Source: Bradyrhizobium betae
GTDB lineage: Bacteria; Pseudomonadota; Alphaproteobacteria; Rhizobiales; Xanthobacteraceae
NCBI RefSeq assembly: GCF_008932115.1
Contig: NZ_CP044543.1
Coordinates: forward strand, 4,656,501-4,720,500
Length of the DNA: 64,000 bases
Direction of reading: 5' to 3'
A program made the position numbers and the translations under genes. Below the pieces are notes generated by a model, which did no database searches, was not told the origin of the DNA, and was given only the letters and a program-made list of their open reading frames with translations. Below are positions 43,473 through 51,691 of the stretch, one piece after another (position 1 is the first letter of the stretch; each line of letters opens with the position of its first letter).

Positions 43473-44957
43473 TCACGCCGAGATGAGGGTCTCAACAGCC
43501 TGCCGCGCACTCTTTGTATAGAGTTGGCCGAGCGCCGCGGTGACGGCCTCGCGCAGGCGCGGCTCGGCGCCCAGCGGTCCGAATACTTTTTCGACGCCGA
43601 GCAGCGCCGGCGCCAGCCGTTCGGCGACGGGACCTGCTTCGCGCGCCAGCGCCGCAAATTCGCCGGCGAGCGGATCGCGCACGTCGATGGCGCGGCCCTG
43701 CTCGTCGAGCGCGGTGACGTAGCGCATCCAGCCGGCCACCGCGAGCGCATGCGTCGCGATCGGCAGGTTTTTGGCGAGGCGATCCTGCATCGCGCCGAGC
43801 AGGCGCTGCGGCAGCTTTTGCGAGCCGTCCATCGCGATCTGCCAGGTGCGGTGATGCAGCGCCGGATTGGCGAAGCGCTTCAGCAGCGAGGCGCGGTAGG
43901 CGGAAAGATCAGTGCCTGATGGCATCGTCAGCGTCACCGCGGCCTCTTCCATCACCTGCGCGGCGAGGCGGGCGAAATGCGGATCGACCATGGTGTCGGC
44001 GATGGTCTCGTATCCGGCGAGATAGCCGAGATAGGCCAGCGCGGAATGGCTGGCGTTGAGCAGCCGCAGCTTCATCAGCTCGAACGGCTTGACGTCGGTG
44101 ACGAGCTCAACGCCCGCGGCGGCGAGGTCGGGCCGGCCCGCCGCAAAACGGTCCTCGACCACCCATTGCGTGAACGGCTCGGTCATCACGGGCCAGGCGT
44201 CGCGCATGCCGAGCGCGGATGACACCGCATCGCGGTCGGCATCCGTTGTTTCCGGCACGATGCGGTCGACCATGGTCGAGGGGAAGGCGATGTTGTCCGC
44301 GATCCACTTGCCGAGGTCCCTGGAGCGCAGCGCCGCGAATTGCGTCACGATCTGCTGCACGGTGTGGCCGTTGGCGGCGAGGTTGTCGCAGCACAGTACG
44401 GTGAACGGCGCCAGCCCCTGCGCCCGCCGGCGTGCCAGCGCCGCCACGATGAATCCGGGCGCCGAGCGCGGCGCGTCGAGATCGTTGAGATCGTGCACGA
44501 CGTCAGGATGCCGTTCGTCGAGATCGCCGGTCTGCGGCGTGTGGCAATAGCCCTTCTCGGTGACAGTCAGCGAGACGATGCGAATGGCGGGATCCGCCAT
44601 CCGCTCGACCAGCGCGACCGGCTTCTCGCGCGCGACGACGCTGTCGAGCAGCGCGCCGACGACGCGGTGCTCGGTGCCCTCGGCGGCACGTATCGCGACC
44701 GTATAAAGATGATCCTGCGGGGCGAGGGCGTCGCGGGTATCCGGACTGCGCAGGCTCGCGCCGATGATGCCCCAGGACAGGCTGCCTGCCGCAAGGCAAT
44801 CGTCGATGACGACGGCCTGGTGGGCGCGGTGAAACGCGCCGAGACCAAGATGCACGATGCCGGGCGTCACACGCGAACGGTCAAAGGCCGGGCGGCGGAT
44901 GGTTGGCGGCAGCCGGTCGAGATTGGCGCGGCCAAGGCGTGTTGAACTAAGCCGCAT
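43473..44957 (-). CDS. uxuB: Fructuronate reductase / mannitol dehydrogenase family oxidoreductase
   Basis: The 494-residue long-chain polyol dehydrogenase shows the Rossmann start (IVHLGLGAFHRAHQAV) and the catalytic signature Lys296-x4-Asn301-x2-His304 (MKLRLLNASHSALAYLG). Members reduce fructuronate to mannonate (UxuB) or oxidise mannitol. Linkage to mannonate dehydratase, an L-idonate dehydrogenase-like enzyme and a TRAP transporter favours UxuB. The gene diverges from the FadR-type regulator across a palindrome. The start is 44957, where the conserved protein begins. Confidence 0.85.
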   Translation of the reverse strand: MRLSSTRLGRANLDRLPPTIRRPAFDRSRVTPGIVHLGLGAFHRAHQAVVIDDCLAAGSLSWGIIGASLRSPDTRDALAPQDHLYTVAIRAAEGTEHRVVGALLDSVVAREKPVALVERMADPAIRIVSLTVTEKGYCHTPQTGDLDERHPDVVHDLNDLDAPRSAPGFIVAALARRRAQGLAPFTVLCCDNLAANGHTVQQIVTQFAALRSRDLGKWIADNIAFPSTMVDRIVPETTDADRDAVSSALGMRDAWPVMTEPFTQWVVEDRFAAGRPDLAAAGVELVTDVKPFELMKLRLLNASHSALAYLGYLAGYETIADTMVDPHFARLAAQVMEEAAVTLTMPSGTDLSAYRASLLKRFANPALHHRTWQIAMDGSQKLPQRLLGAMQDRLAKNLPIATHALAVAGWMRYVTALDEQGRAIDVRDPLAGEFAALAREAGPVAERLAPALLGVEKVFGPLGAEPRLREAVTAALGQLYTKSARQAVETLISA

Positions 44958-45022
44958 GGTCGTCTCTCCCTGTGTTTGGCCGCTGCTTGACATGGCGCCC
45001 GACCTCGGTCAATGCTCCGGTC

Positions 45023-45039
45023 AATTGGTAAGACCAATT
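45023..45039. promoter_or_regulatory. FadR/GntR-type operator palindrome
   Basis: AATTGGT-AAG-ACCAATT is a perfect 7-bp inverted repeat with 3-bp spacer, which fits the TxGTxxxACxA pattern of FadR-subfamily operators. A second, weaker palindrome (CCAA-AAA-TTGG, 45042-45052) follows. It sits between uxuB and the regulator gene, so one site could control both directions. Confidence 0.75.
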
Positions 45040-45100
45040 TTCCAAAAATTGGCGGACGCGGGTCACGACGACCCCGCGGGACCTTTTCGGGAGGACCAGC

Positions 45101-45916
45101 GTGCCGCTGGAAGCTGTGGAGGCGAGACGGCTCTATCGCCAGGTCGCCGATCAATTGCGAAGCCTGATCGACAGCGGCGAGTACGCGGTCGGCAGCCGCT
45201 TGCCGACCGAGCGCGAACTCGCCGAGCAGCTCAAGGTGTCGCGGCCGACGGTGCGCGAAGCCCTGATCGCGCTCGAAGTCGAGGGCCGCGTCCGTATCCG
45301 CGTCGGTTCGGGCATCTACGTGATCGAGCCCGCGGCCCCGGCGATGGCCGTACCAGCCGCCGCCGTCATCGAAGGCCCCTTTGAGCTGCTGCGGGCCCGC
45401 GAATTTCTCGAAAGCGCCATTGCCGAGCAGGCCGCGCGCGTGGCGACGACGGACGATGTCGCCCGCATCGACGCTGCCCTCGTCGCGATGGAGAATGTCG
45501 CGCATCCCGGCGAAGCCTCGATGGTCCATGACCGCGCATTTCACGTCGCGATCGCCGGTAGCCTCGGCAATGCGGTTCTGGTGCGCGTGGTCGGCGAGTT
45601 GTTCGACCAGCGTCTCAATCCCTATTTCGCGCAGCTTGCGCATTATTTCGAGAGCCCGGGCACCTGGCGCACCGCGCTCGACGAGCATCGCGCCGTGCGC
45701 GACGCCATTGCGGCACATGATCCCAATGCCGCGCGCGATGTCATGCGCGCTCATCTGGTGTGTTCACAGGAGCGTTTTGCGCAGAATTTCGGCGCCGAGA
45801 GCACCGCAGGATTGCCGGCGGAGCGCGTCGGGACGGCGGAAGATCAGGCAAAGCCGGCAAAACCGGAGAGAGCGCCGAAGACGCAGACCAAAGGCGGCAG
45901 AGCGCGACGACGATGA
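45101..45916 (+). CDS. FadR-subfamily GntR transcriptional regulator
   Basis: The 271-residue protein has an N-terminal GntR winged helix (RLPTERELAEQLKVSRPTVREALI) and a C-terminal FCD ligand domain. Metal-binding FCD residues appear as HDRAFHVAIAG and DEHRAVRDAIAAHD, and the tail is Lys-rich. The start is GTG 45101 after GGGAGGACC. ExuR/UxuR-type regulators have this build, so repression of the uronate genes relieved by a sugar acid is likely. The TRAP genes follow on the same strand. Confidence 0.9.
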   Translation: MPLEAVEARRLYRQVADQLRSLIDSGEYAVGSRLPTERELAEQLKVSRPTVREALIALEVEGRVRIRVGSGIYVIEPAAPAMAVPAAAVIEGPFELLRAREFLESAIAEQAARVATTDDVARIDAALVAMENVAHPGEASMVHDRAFHVAIAGSLGNAVLVRVVGELFDQRLNPYFAQLAHYFESPGTWRTALDEHRAVRDAIAAHDPNAARDVMRAHLVCSQERFAQNFGAESTAGLPAERVGTAEDQAKPAKPERAPKTQTKGGRARRR

Positions 45917-45987
45917 GATTGGGCGGCCTGTTTCCGTTTCGGGGCGGGCGAACAAGAAGCAGACTTCAGTCAGTGGAGGATAAGTCA

Positions 45988-46965
45988 GTGTTGAAGAAGA
46001 TGACGATGGTGCTGGCGACTTCGGTCGCGGCAATGTGCGCGGTGGCCCATCCCGCGATGGCGCAGACCAAGCTCAAATGGGCCCATGTCTACGAGACCTC
46101 GGAGCCGTTCCACAGCGCGTCGGTCTGGGCCGCGCAGGAGATCGGCAAGCGCACCAACGGGCGCTACACGGTCGACGTCTATCCGGCCTCGCAGCTCGGC
46201 AAGGAAGCCGACATCAACCAGGGCCTCTCGCTCGGCTCGGTCGACATCATCATCTCCGGCTCGAGCTTCGCGGCCAAGAGCTTTCCGCCGATCGGCGTGA
46301 CCTACTATCCCTACACCTTCCGCGACTCGGACCATCTGCTCGCCTACACCAAGAGCGACATCTTCAAGGAACTCGCCAAGGGCTACGAGGACAAGAGCGG
46401 CCACCACATCGTCGCGGTGACCTATTACGGCGTGCGCCAGACCTCGTCGAACAAGCCGATCAAGACCTGCGCCGACCTCAAGGGCCTGAAGATGCGCGTG
46501 CCCGACGTTCCGGCCTATCTGGCGATGCCGCGCGCCTGCGGCGCCAACACCGCGCCGATCGCCTTCGCCGAAGTCTATCTCGCGCTCCAAAACGGCACCG
46601 TCGAGGCGCAGGAGAACCCGCTGACCACGATCGAGGCCAAGAAGTTCTACGAGGTGCAGAAGCACATCGTGTTGACCGGCCACATCGTCGACCACCTCAA
46701 CACGGTGGTTGCCGGCGCGCTCTGGAAGAAGCTGAGCGACGAGGACAAGAAGATCTTCACAGACGTCGCACAGGAAGCCGCCGCCAAGGCGACCGCGGAG
46801 ATCAAGCAGAACGAGGCCAAGCTGGTCGCCTTCTTCAAGGAGAAGGGCCTCACCGTGACCGAGGTCGACAAGACCGAGTTCCGCGACATCGTGCTGAAGA
46901 ACGTTCCGTTCGAGACCTTCGGCTATCGCAAGGCCGACTGGGAACGCATCCAGGCGGTGAAATAA
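45988..46965 (+). CDS. dctP: TRAP transporter substrate-binding protein DctP
   Basis: This 325-residue periplasmic binding protein has a signal peptide (MVLATSVAAMCAVAHPAMAQ) and DctP-family blocks (HVYETSEPFHSASVWAAQEI; YPASQLGKEADINQGLSLGS; LKGLKMRVPDVPAY). In this family an Arg in KMRVP binds the ligand carboxylate. GTG 45988 is preferred as start because GGAGG lies 8 bases upstream. Context suggests a hexuronate or aldonate ligand. Confidence 0.93.
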   Translation: MLKKMTMVLATSVAAMCAVAHPAMAQTKLKWAHVYETSEPFHSASVWAAQEIGKRTNGRYTVDVYPASQLGKEADINQGLSLGSVDIIISGSSFAAKSFPPIGVTYYPYTFRDSDHLLAYTKSDIFKELAKGYEDKSGHHIVAVTYYGVRQTSSNKPIKTCADLKGLKMRVPDVPAYLAMPRACGANTAPIAFAEVYLALQNGTVEAQENPLTTIEAKKFYEVQKHIVLTGHIVDHLNTVVAGALWKKLSDEDKKIFTDVAQEAAAKATAEIKQNEAKLVAFFKEKGLTVTEVDKTEFRDIVLKNVPFETFGYRKADWERIQAVK

Positions 46966-46974
46966 CCAGGCGCC

Positions 46975-47079
46975 CGTCGTTCCGGGGCTCGCGAAGCGAG
47001 AACCCGGAACCTCGAGATTCCGGGTTCGGCTCTCCGGGCCGCGCCTTGCGCGGTCCCGTCGAGCCGCCCCGGAATGACG
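46975..47079. repeat. Palindromic intergenic repeat (CGTCGTTCCGGGGC type)
   Basis: The outer arms CGTCGTTCCGGGGC (46975-46988) and GCCCCGGAATGACG (47066-47079) are inverted, enclosing further inverted blocks (GAACCCGGAA with TTCCGGGTTC). This architecture is typical of repeated intergenic palindromes in Bradyrhizobium. It lies between dctP and dctQ, so it is within the transcript and may set relative mRNA levels. Confidence 0.75.
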
Positions 47080-47104
47080 ATCGAGACACTCAAGGAGTAC
47101 CCCC

Positions 47105-47683
47105 ATGTCCACCGCCGAAACGCACCGGCAGATCACCGCGGACGAGATTGCCCATACCTTCGAGGAGGAGTCCGCGCCGAAGGTCGATCTTTCCGTCTAC
47201 GCCTTCGAGGACTGGGTGGCGCTGGCGATCTTCTGGGTGATGGCGCTCGCCGTCTTCCTGCAGTTCTTCACCCGCTACGTGCTCAACGACAGCTACGCCT
47301 GGACCGAGGAGATCGCGACCTACTGCCTGATCGGCGTGGTCTTCATAGGCTCCTCGATGTGCGTGCGGCTGTCGCGGCACATCCAGGTCGATTTGATCTA
47401 TCGCTATCTGCCGCACCCGGCGGCGAGGGCGCTTTCGACCGCGATCGACCTGATCCGGATCGTCTTCTTCGGCTACGCCATCAAGCTGGTCTGGGTCTAC
47501 ATCCAGATCATCGGCGACGAGTCGATGACGACGATCAACCTGCCCAAGGACTACGTCTACTACGCCGTGCTGGCGGGCTTCGTGCTGATGTTCGCGCGCT
47601 CGGTGCAGGTGGCGATACAACATTTGCGACAGGGCTACTCGATCCTCGAACGTCCCGGCGCCTACGACGGTTTTGAAGGGTAA
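47105..47683 (+). CDS. dctQ: TRAP transporter small permease DctQ
   Basis: This 192-residue inner-membrane protein has four membrane segments (VALAIFWVMALAVFLQFF; TYCLIGVVFIGSSMCV; IRIVFFGYAIKLVWVYI; YAVLAGFVLMFARSV) and the DctQ motif RYVLNDSYAWTEEIA. It links the binding protein DctP to the large permease. It ends just before the dctM start. Confidence 0.92.
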   Translation: MSTAETHRQITADEIAHTFEEESAPKVDLSVYAFEDWVALAIFWVMALAVFLQFFTRYVLNDSYAWTEEIATYCLIGVVFIGSSMCVRLSRHIQVDLIYRYLPHPAARALSTAIDLIRIVFFGYAIKLVWVYIQIIGDESMTTINLPKDYVYYAVLAGFVLMFARSVQVAIQHLRQGYSILERPGAYDGFEG

Positions 47684-47687
47684 AGTC

Positions 47688-49094
47688 ATGCTGCTGTTGC
47701 TTGGAGGTTTCCTCGTCCTGATGCTGCTCGGCGTTCCCGTGGCAATTGCCATGGCCGCGTCGTCGCTGCTCTACATCCTGGTCAGCGGCGTGACGCCCGA
47801 CGTCACGCTGGCGCAGCGCATGATCGCCGGCGTCGAGAGCTTCCCGCTGCTCGCCGTGCCGTTCTTCATCCTGGCCGGTAATCTCATGAACATCGCCGGC
47901 GTCACCGGGCGCATCTACAAATTCGCGGTCGCGCTGGTCGGCTGGATGCGCGGCGGGCTCGGCCACGTCAACATCATCGGCTCGGTCATCTTCTCCGGCA
48001 TGTCCGGCACCGCGATCGCGGATGCCGCCGGGCTCGGAACCATCGAGATCAAGGCGATGAAGGACCACGGCTACTCCACCGAGTTCTCGGTCGGCGTCAC
48101 CGCGGCCTCCGCCACGCTCGGGCCCATCATCCCGCCGTCGCTGCCCTTCGTGATCTACGGCATGATGGCGAACGTCTCGATCGGCGCGCTGTTCCTGGCT
48201 GGCGTCATTCCCGGCATCGTCATGACGCTGCTGATGATGGCGACCGTCACCTATTTCGCGTACAAGAACAAATGGGGCAGCGATACGCCGTTCTCCTGGC
48301 CGCAGCTCGGCTCGGCCGGTCTCGAGATCGCCATCGTGCTGGCGTTCCCGATGGCGATCTGGCTGATGGTGGTTGCCGGCATGTCGGTCAACATGGCGGT
48401 GGTCATCGGCCTCGGCACGCTGCTCCTGATCGACTGGTATTTCGACTTCTCGGCGGTGATGGCGCTGATGGCGCCGGTGATCCTGATCGGCGGCATGACG
48501 CTCGGCTGGTTCACGCCGACGGAGGCCGCCGTTGCCGCCGTGATCTGGTCGCTGTTCCTCGGCCTCGTCCGCTACCGCACCATGACGCTGAAGACGGTGG
48601 CGAAGGCGACGTTCGACACCATCGAGACCACGGCCTCGGTGCTGTTCATCGTCACGGCCGCTTCGATCTTCGCCTGGCTGCTGACGGTGTCGCAGGCCGC
48701 GCAAATGCTGTCCGACTGGATGCTCAGCATCACCCACAACAAATGGGTGTTCCTGGCGCTCGCCAACGTTCTGATCCTGTTCGTCGGCTGCTTCATCGAC
48801 ACCACGGCGGCGATCACCATCCTGGTGCCGATCCTGCTGCCGATCGTGCTCAAGCTCGGCATCGATCCGATTCATTTCGGACTGATCATGACGCTCAACC
48901 TGATGATCGGCCTGTTGCATCCGCCGCTCGGCATGGTGCTGTTCGTGCTCGCCCGCGTCGCAAAACTCTCGGTCGAGCGAACGACGGTCGCGATCCTGCC
49001 CTGGCTGGTGCCGCTGATGATCGCGCTGATCGCAATCACCTACATCCCCGAACTCACCCTCTGGCTGCCGAAATACATGGGACTCTCCAAATGA
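47688..49094 (+). CDS. dctM: TRAP transporter large permease DctM
   Basis: The 468-residue multi-spanning permease of the DctM family (FPLLAVPFFILAGNLMNIAG; GLGTIEIKAMKDHGY; GPIIPPSLPFVIYG) couples sodium flow to solute import. ATG 47688 has AAGGG 8 bases upstream and is preferred over the in-frame TTG at 47673. The stop overlaps the following dehydrogenase gene (ATGA), which ties uptake and catabolism together. Confidence 0.94.
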   Translation: MLLLLGGFLVLMLLGVPVAIAMAASSLLYILVSGVTPDVTLAQRMIAGVESFPLLAVPFFILAGNLMNIAGVTGRIYKFAVALVGWMRGGLGHVNIIGSVIFSGMSGTAIADAAGLGTIEIKAMKDHGYSTEFSVGVTAASATLGPIIPPSLPFVIYGMMANVSIGALFLAGVIPGIVMTLLMMATVTYFAYKNKWGSDTPFSWPQLGSAGLEIAIVLAFPMAIWLMVVAGMSVNMAVVIGLGTLLLIDWYFDFSAVMALMAPVILIGGMTLGWFTPTEAAVAAVIWSLFLGLVRYRTMTLKTVAKATFDTIETTASVLFIVTAASIFAWLLTVSQAAQMLSDWMLSITHNKWVFLALANVLILFVGCFIDTTAAITILVPILLPIVLKLGIDPIHFGLIMTLNLMIGLLHPPLGMVLFVLARVAKLSVERTTVAILPWLVPLMIALIAITYIPELTLWLPKYMGLSK

Positions 49095-50140
49095 CCTCGA
49101 CTGCTCTCGCCGCAACCCTGTTCGGCCCCGAAGATCTGCGCATGGTCGAGCATCCGCTCGCCAACCTCGCCGACGGCATGGTGCGTATCCGCTTCGGTGC
49201 CGGCGGCATCTGCGGTTCGGACATGCACTATTTCCGTCATGCCCGGACCGGCGATTTCGTAGTGAAGTCGCCGCTGGTGCTCGGCCACGAGATCTCCGGC
49301 GAAGTCGTGGAGATCTCCGGCGCCGCGGCAAATCTGAAAATCGGTGACCGCGTCGCCGTCAACCCGTCGCGCTGGTGCGGCCATTGCGTCGCCTGCCGCG
49401 AGGGGCGGCCGAACCTCTGCGAGAACATCTACTTCATGGGCTCGGCCTCGAAGACGCCGCACATGCAGGGCGGCTTCGCCAATTACTTCGACGCCATCCC
49501 GGCGCAATGCGTGAAGATCCCCGGTCACGTCTCCTATCAGGCCGCAGCGCTCGCCGAGCCGCTCGCGGTCTGCCTGCACGCGGTCGCGCGCGCCGGCAAC
49601 ATCGAGGGCAAGCGGGGCATCATCTTCGGCGCCGGCCCGATCGGGCTTCTGACCATGCTCGCCGCGCACCGCGCCGGCATGGCCGACATCACGGTGGCCG
49701 ACATCGCGCCGGCGCCTCTGGCATTTGCGACCAAGCTTGGTGCATCGCATGTCGAGAACGTCTCAGCTGGCGAGGAAGGTCTGAAGGCGCAGGCCGCATC
49801 GCGTCCTTACGATGTCGCGTTCGAAGTTTCGGGCACGGCGGCGGGCCTTGCGAGTGCGATCGGGATCGTCAGGCGCGGCGGCATTGTGGTGCAGATCGGC
49901 AATCTGCCGGGCGGCCAGATTTCGGTGCCGGCCAATGCGGTGATGGCCAAGGAGATCGACCTGCGCGGCTCGTTCCGCTTCGGGCTCGAATTCATGACAG
50001 CGGTCGAGTTGATCGGCGCCGGCAGCGTCGACGTGCTGTCGCTGGTCACCGCCGAACGGCCGCTGTCCACGGCACCCGACGCGCTGCGGCTGGCGCTCGA
50101 CCGCTCGCAGAGCGTCAAGGTCGTGCTGACCGCAAACTGA
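49091..50140 (+). CDS. idnD: Zinc-dependent alcohol dehydrogenase, L-idonate 5-dehydrogenase-like
   Basis: The 349-residue medium-chain dehydrogenase has catalytic zinc ligands Cys41 and His66-Glu67, structural zinc ligands Cys96, Cys99, Cys102 and Cys110 (CGHCVACREGRPNLC), and a coenzyme-binding GAGPIGLLT. The substrate motif GGICGSDMHYFRHARTGDF is characteristic of IdnD-type enzymes. L-idonate oxidation yields 5-ketogluconate. Coupling to the TRAP genes by ATGA overlap supports a role on the imported sugar acid. Confidence 0.85.
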   Translation: MTSTALAATLFGPEDLRMVEHPLANLADGMVRIRFGAGGICGSDMHYFRHARTGDFVVKSPLVLGHEISGEVVEISGAAANLKIGDRVAVNPSRWCGHCVACREGRPNLCENIYFMGSASKTPHMQGGFANYFDAIPAQCVKIPGHVSYQAAALAEPLAVCLHAVARAGNIEGKRGIIFGAGPIGLLTMLAAHRAGMADITVADIAPAPLAFATKLGASHVENVSAGEEGLKAQAASRPYDVAFEVSGTAAGLASAIGIVRRGGIVVQIGNLPGGQISVPANAVMAKEIDLRGSFRFGLEFMTAVELIGAGSVDVLSLVTAERPLSTAPDALRLALDRSQSVKVVLTAN

Positions 50141-50155
50141 TCGGAGGAAACGTAC

Positions 50156-51346
50156 ATGATGCTCGAGGGATGGCGCTGGTACGGGCCCGATGATCCGGTG
50201 TCCTTGGATGACGTCAGGCAGGCCGGGGCGAGCGATATCGTCTCGGCTCTGCATCAGGTGCCGATCGGCGAGGCCTGGACGCGCAAGGCGGTCGAGGAAC
50301 GCAAGAACTTCATCGAGAACGGCCAGCCCGGCCGTTCGCAATTGACATGGTCGGTGGTGGAATCGATTCCGATCCCCGACGACGTCAAGCGTCTTGGGGC
50401 TAAGGCGACGCAGTCGATCGAGGCGTGGATCGCGAGCCTGGAGGCGGTGGCCGCCTCGGGCATCAAGATCATCTGCTACAATTTCATGCCCGTGGTCGAC
50501 TGGTGCCGCACTGATCTCGAATGGGAGCTGCCGAACGGCGCCCGTGCCATGCGCTTCGACCAGGACCGCTTTGCCGCGTTCGAGCTGCATATCCTCAAGC
50601 GTCCGGCCGCCGCACAGGACTATTCGCCGGAGCAGCAGGCGCGCGCAAAGATGCTGTTCGACAAGATGAGCCAGGCAGACATCGACTACCTCATCATGAC
50701 GATCGCCAGCGCGCTGCCGGGTTCGACCACCGAGCCGATGACGATCCCGCAATTCCGCGACCGGCTGGAGACCTATCGCGACATCACGCCGAAGATTTTG
50801 CGGCAGCACCTCGCCGAGTTCCTGGCGCGCGTGACGCCGGTGGCCGAGCAGCTCGGCGTGTCGCTGACGCTGCATCCGGACGATCCGCCGCGCCCGTTGT
50901 TCGGTCTGCCGCGCATCGCCTCCAGCGCCGACGACTATCAGGCGCTGTTCGACGCGGTGCCGTCTAAGGCCAACGGCATCTGCCTGTGCACGGGCTCGCT
51001 CGGTGTGCGCGCGGAGAACAATCTGCCCGAGATGGCCGAACGCTTCGGTCCGCGCATCGCCTTTGCGCATCTACGCGCGACCAAGCGTGATGCTGACGGC
51101 CTGTCGTTCCACGAATCCGACCATCTCGATGGCGACGTCGACATGGTGGCGGTGCTCAGGGCGCTGTTGAAGGAGAATGCGCGGCGCGCACCCGACAAGC
51201 AGATCGTGTTCCGCCCCGATCACGGCCACCGCATGCTCGACGATCTTGCCGCAACCAAGCGCACCAATCCCGGCTACACCGCGATCGGCCGCCTGCGCGG
51301 CCTTGCCGAGCTGCGCGGTGCGATCCGGGCGATCGAGCATCGGTGA
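50156..51346 (+). CDS. uxuA: Mannonate dehydratase UxuA
   Basis: UxuA converts D-mannonate to 2-keto-3-deoxygluconate. The 396-residue product matches the family (LEGWRWYGPDDPVSLDDVRQ; SGIKIICYNFMPVVDW; LTLHPDDPPRPLFGLPRI; RPDHGHRMLDDL) with conserved His, Cys and Asp metal-binding regions. GGAGG lies before ATG 50156. With the UxuB-like enzyme at 43473-44957 it forms the lower fructuronate branch. The isomerase and KDG kinase are not in this window. Confidence 0.93.
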   Translation: MMLEGWRWYGPDDPVSLDDVRQAGASDIVSALHQVPIGEAWTRKAVEERKNFIENGQPGRSQLTWSVVESIPIPDDVKRLGAKATQSIEAWIASLEAVAASGIKIICYNFMPVVDWCRTDLEWELPNGARAMRFDQDRFAAFELHILKRPAAAQDYSPEQQARAKMLFDKMSQADIDYLIMTIASALPGSTTEPMTIPQFRDRLETYRDITPKILRQHLAEFLARVTPVAEQLGVSLTLHPDDPPRPLFGLPRIASSADDYQALFDAVPSKANGICLCTGSLGVRAENNLPEMAERFGPRIAFAHLRATKRDADGLSFHESDHLDGDVDMVAVLRALLKENARRAPDKQIVFRPDHGHRMLDDLAATKRTNPGYTAIGRLRGLAELRGAIRAIEHR

Positions 51347-51691
51347 CGGTTTTCCTCGGATAAGAGTCGTTGGATCGGCCAGGCGAATGGTTTCGCCGAG
51401 CCAGCCCGTGTCTGCGTCGCAAACCTCGCAAGTTGCCCGCACCGAGCTGCTCTTTTCTTCCGCAAGCTCAGACTCTTGTCCGGGAGTCCATTCCTTGACG
51501 CGTTGAGGGGCGGGTGCATCGCGCCTGTTCGCCGCGCATCGTCCCAATGAGGATAGGCGCAAAGTTTTCCGCGCCGCTTTCGCTTCGTGGTCCGGATTGC
51601 CTTGCGGAGGCCGGCGAGCTGTGAGCAGATATCCGAATTACAGCCTAAAGTTTTATTTCGTAAGAACGCACATATTCATAGGAGTTTGCAC
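51347..51691 (+). other. Intergenic region before the MACPF-like gene
   Basis: About 345 bases hold no gene I can support. The right end carries TAGGAG 7 bases before the ATG at 51692. I see no strong terminator after uxuA and no clear promoter; TTTTATTTCG near 51651 is the most A/T-rich stretch and may be part of a promoter. Confidence 0.4.
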
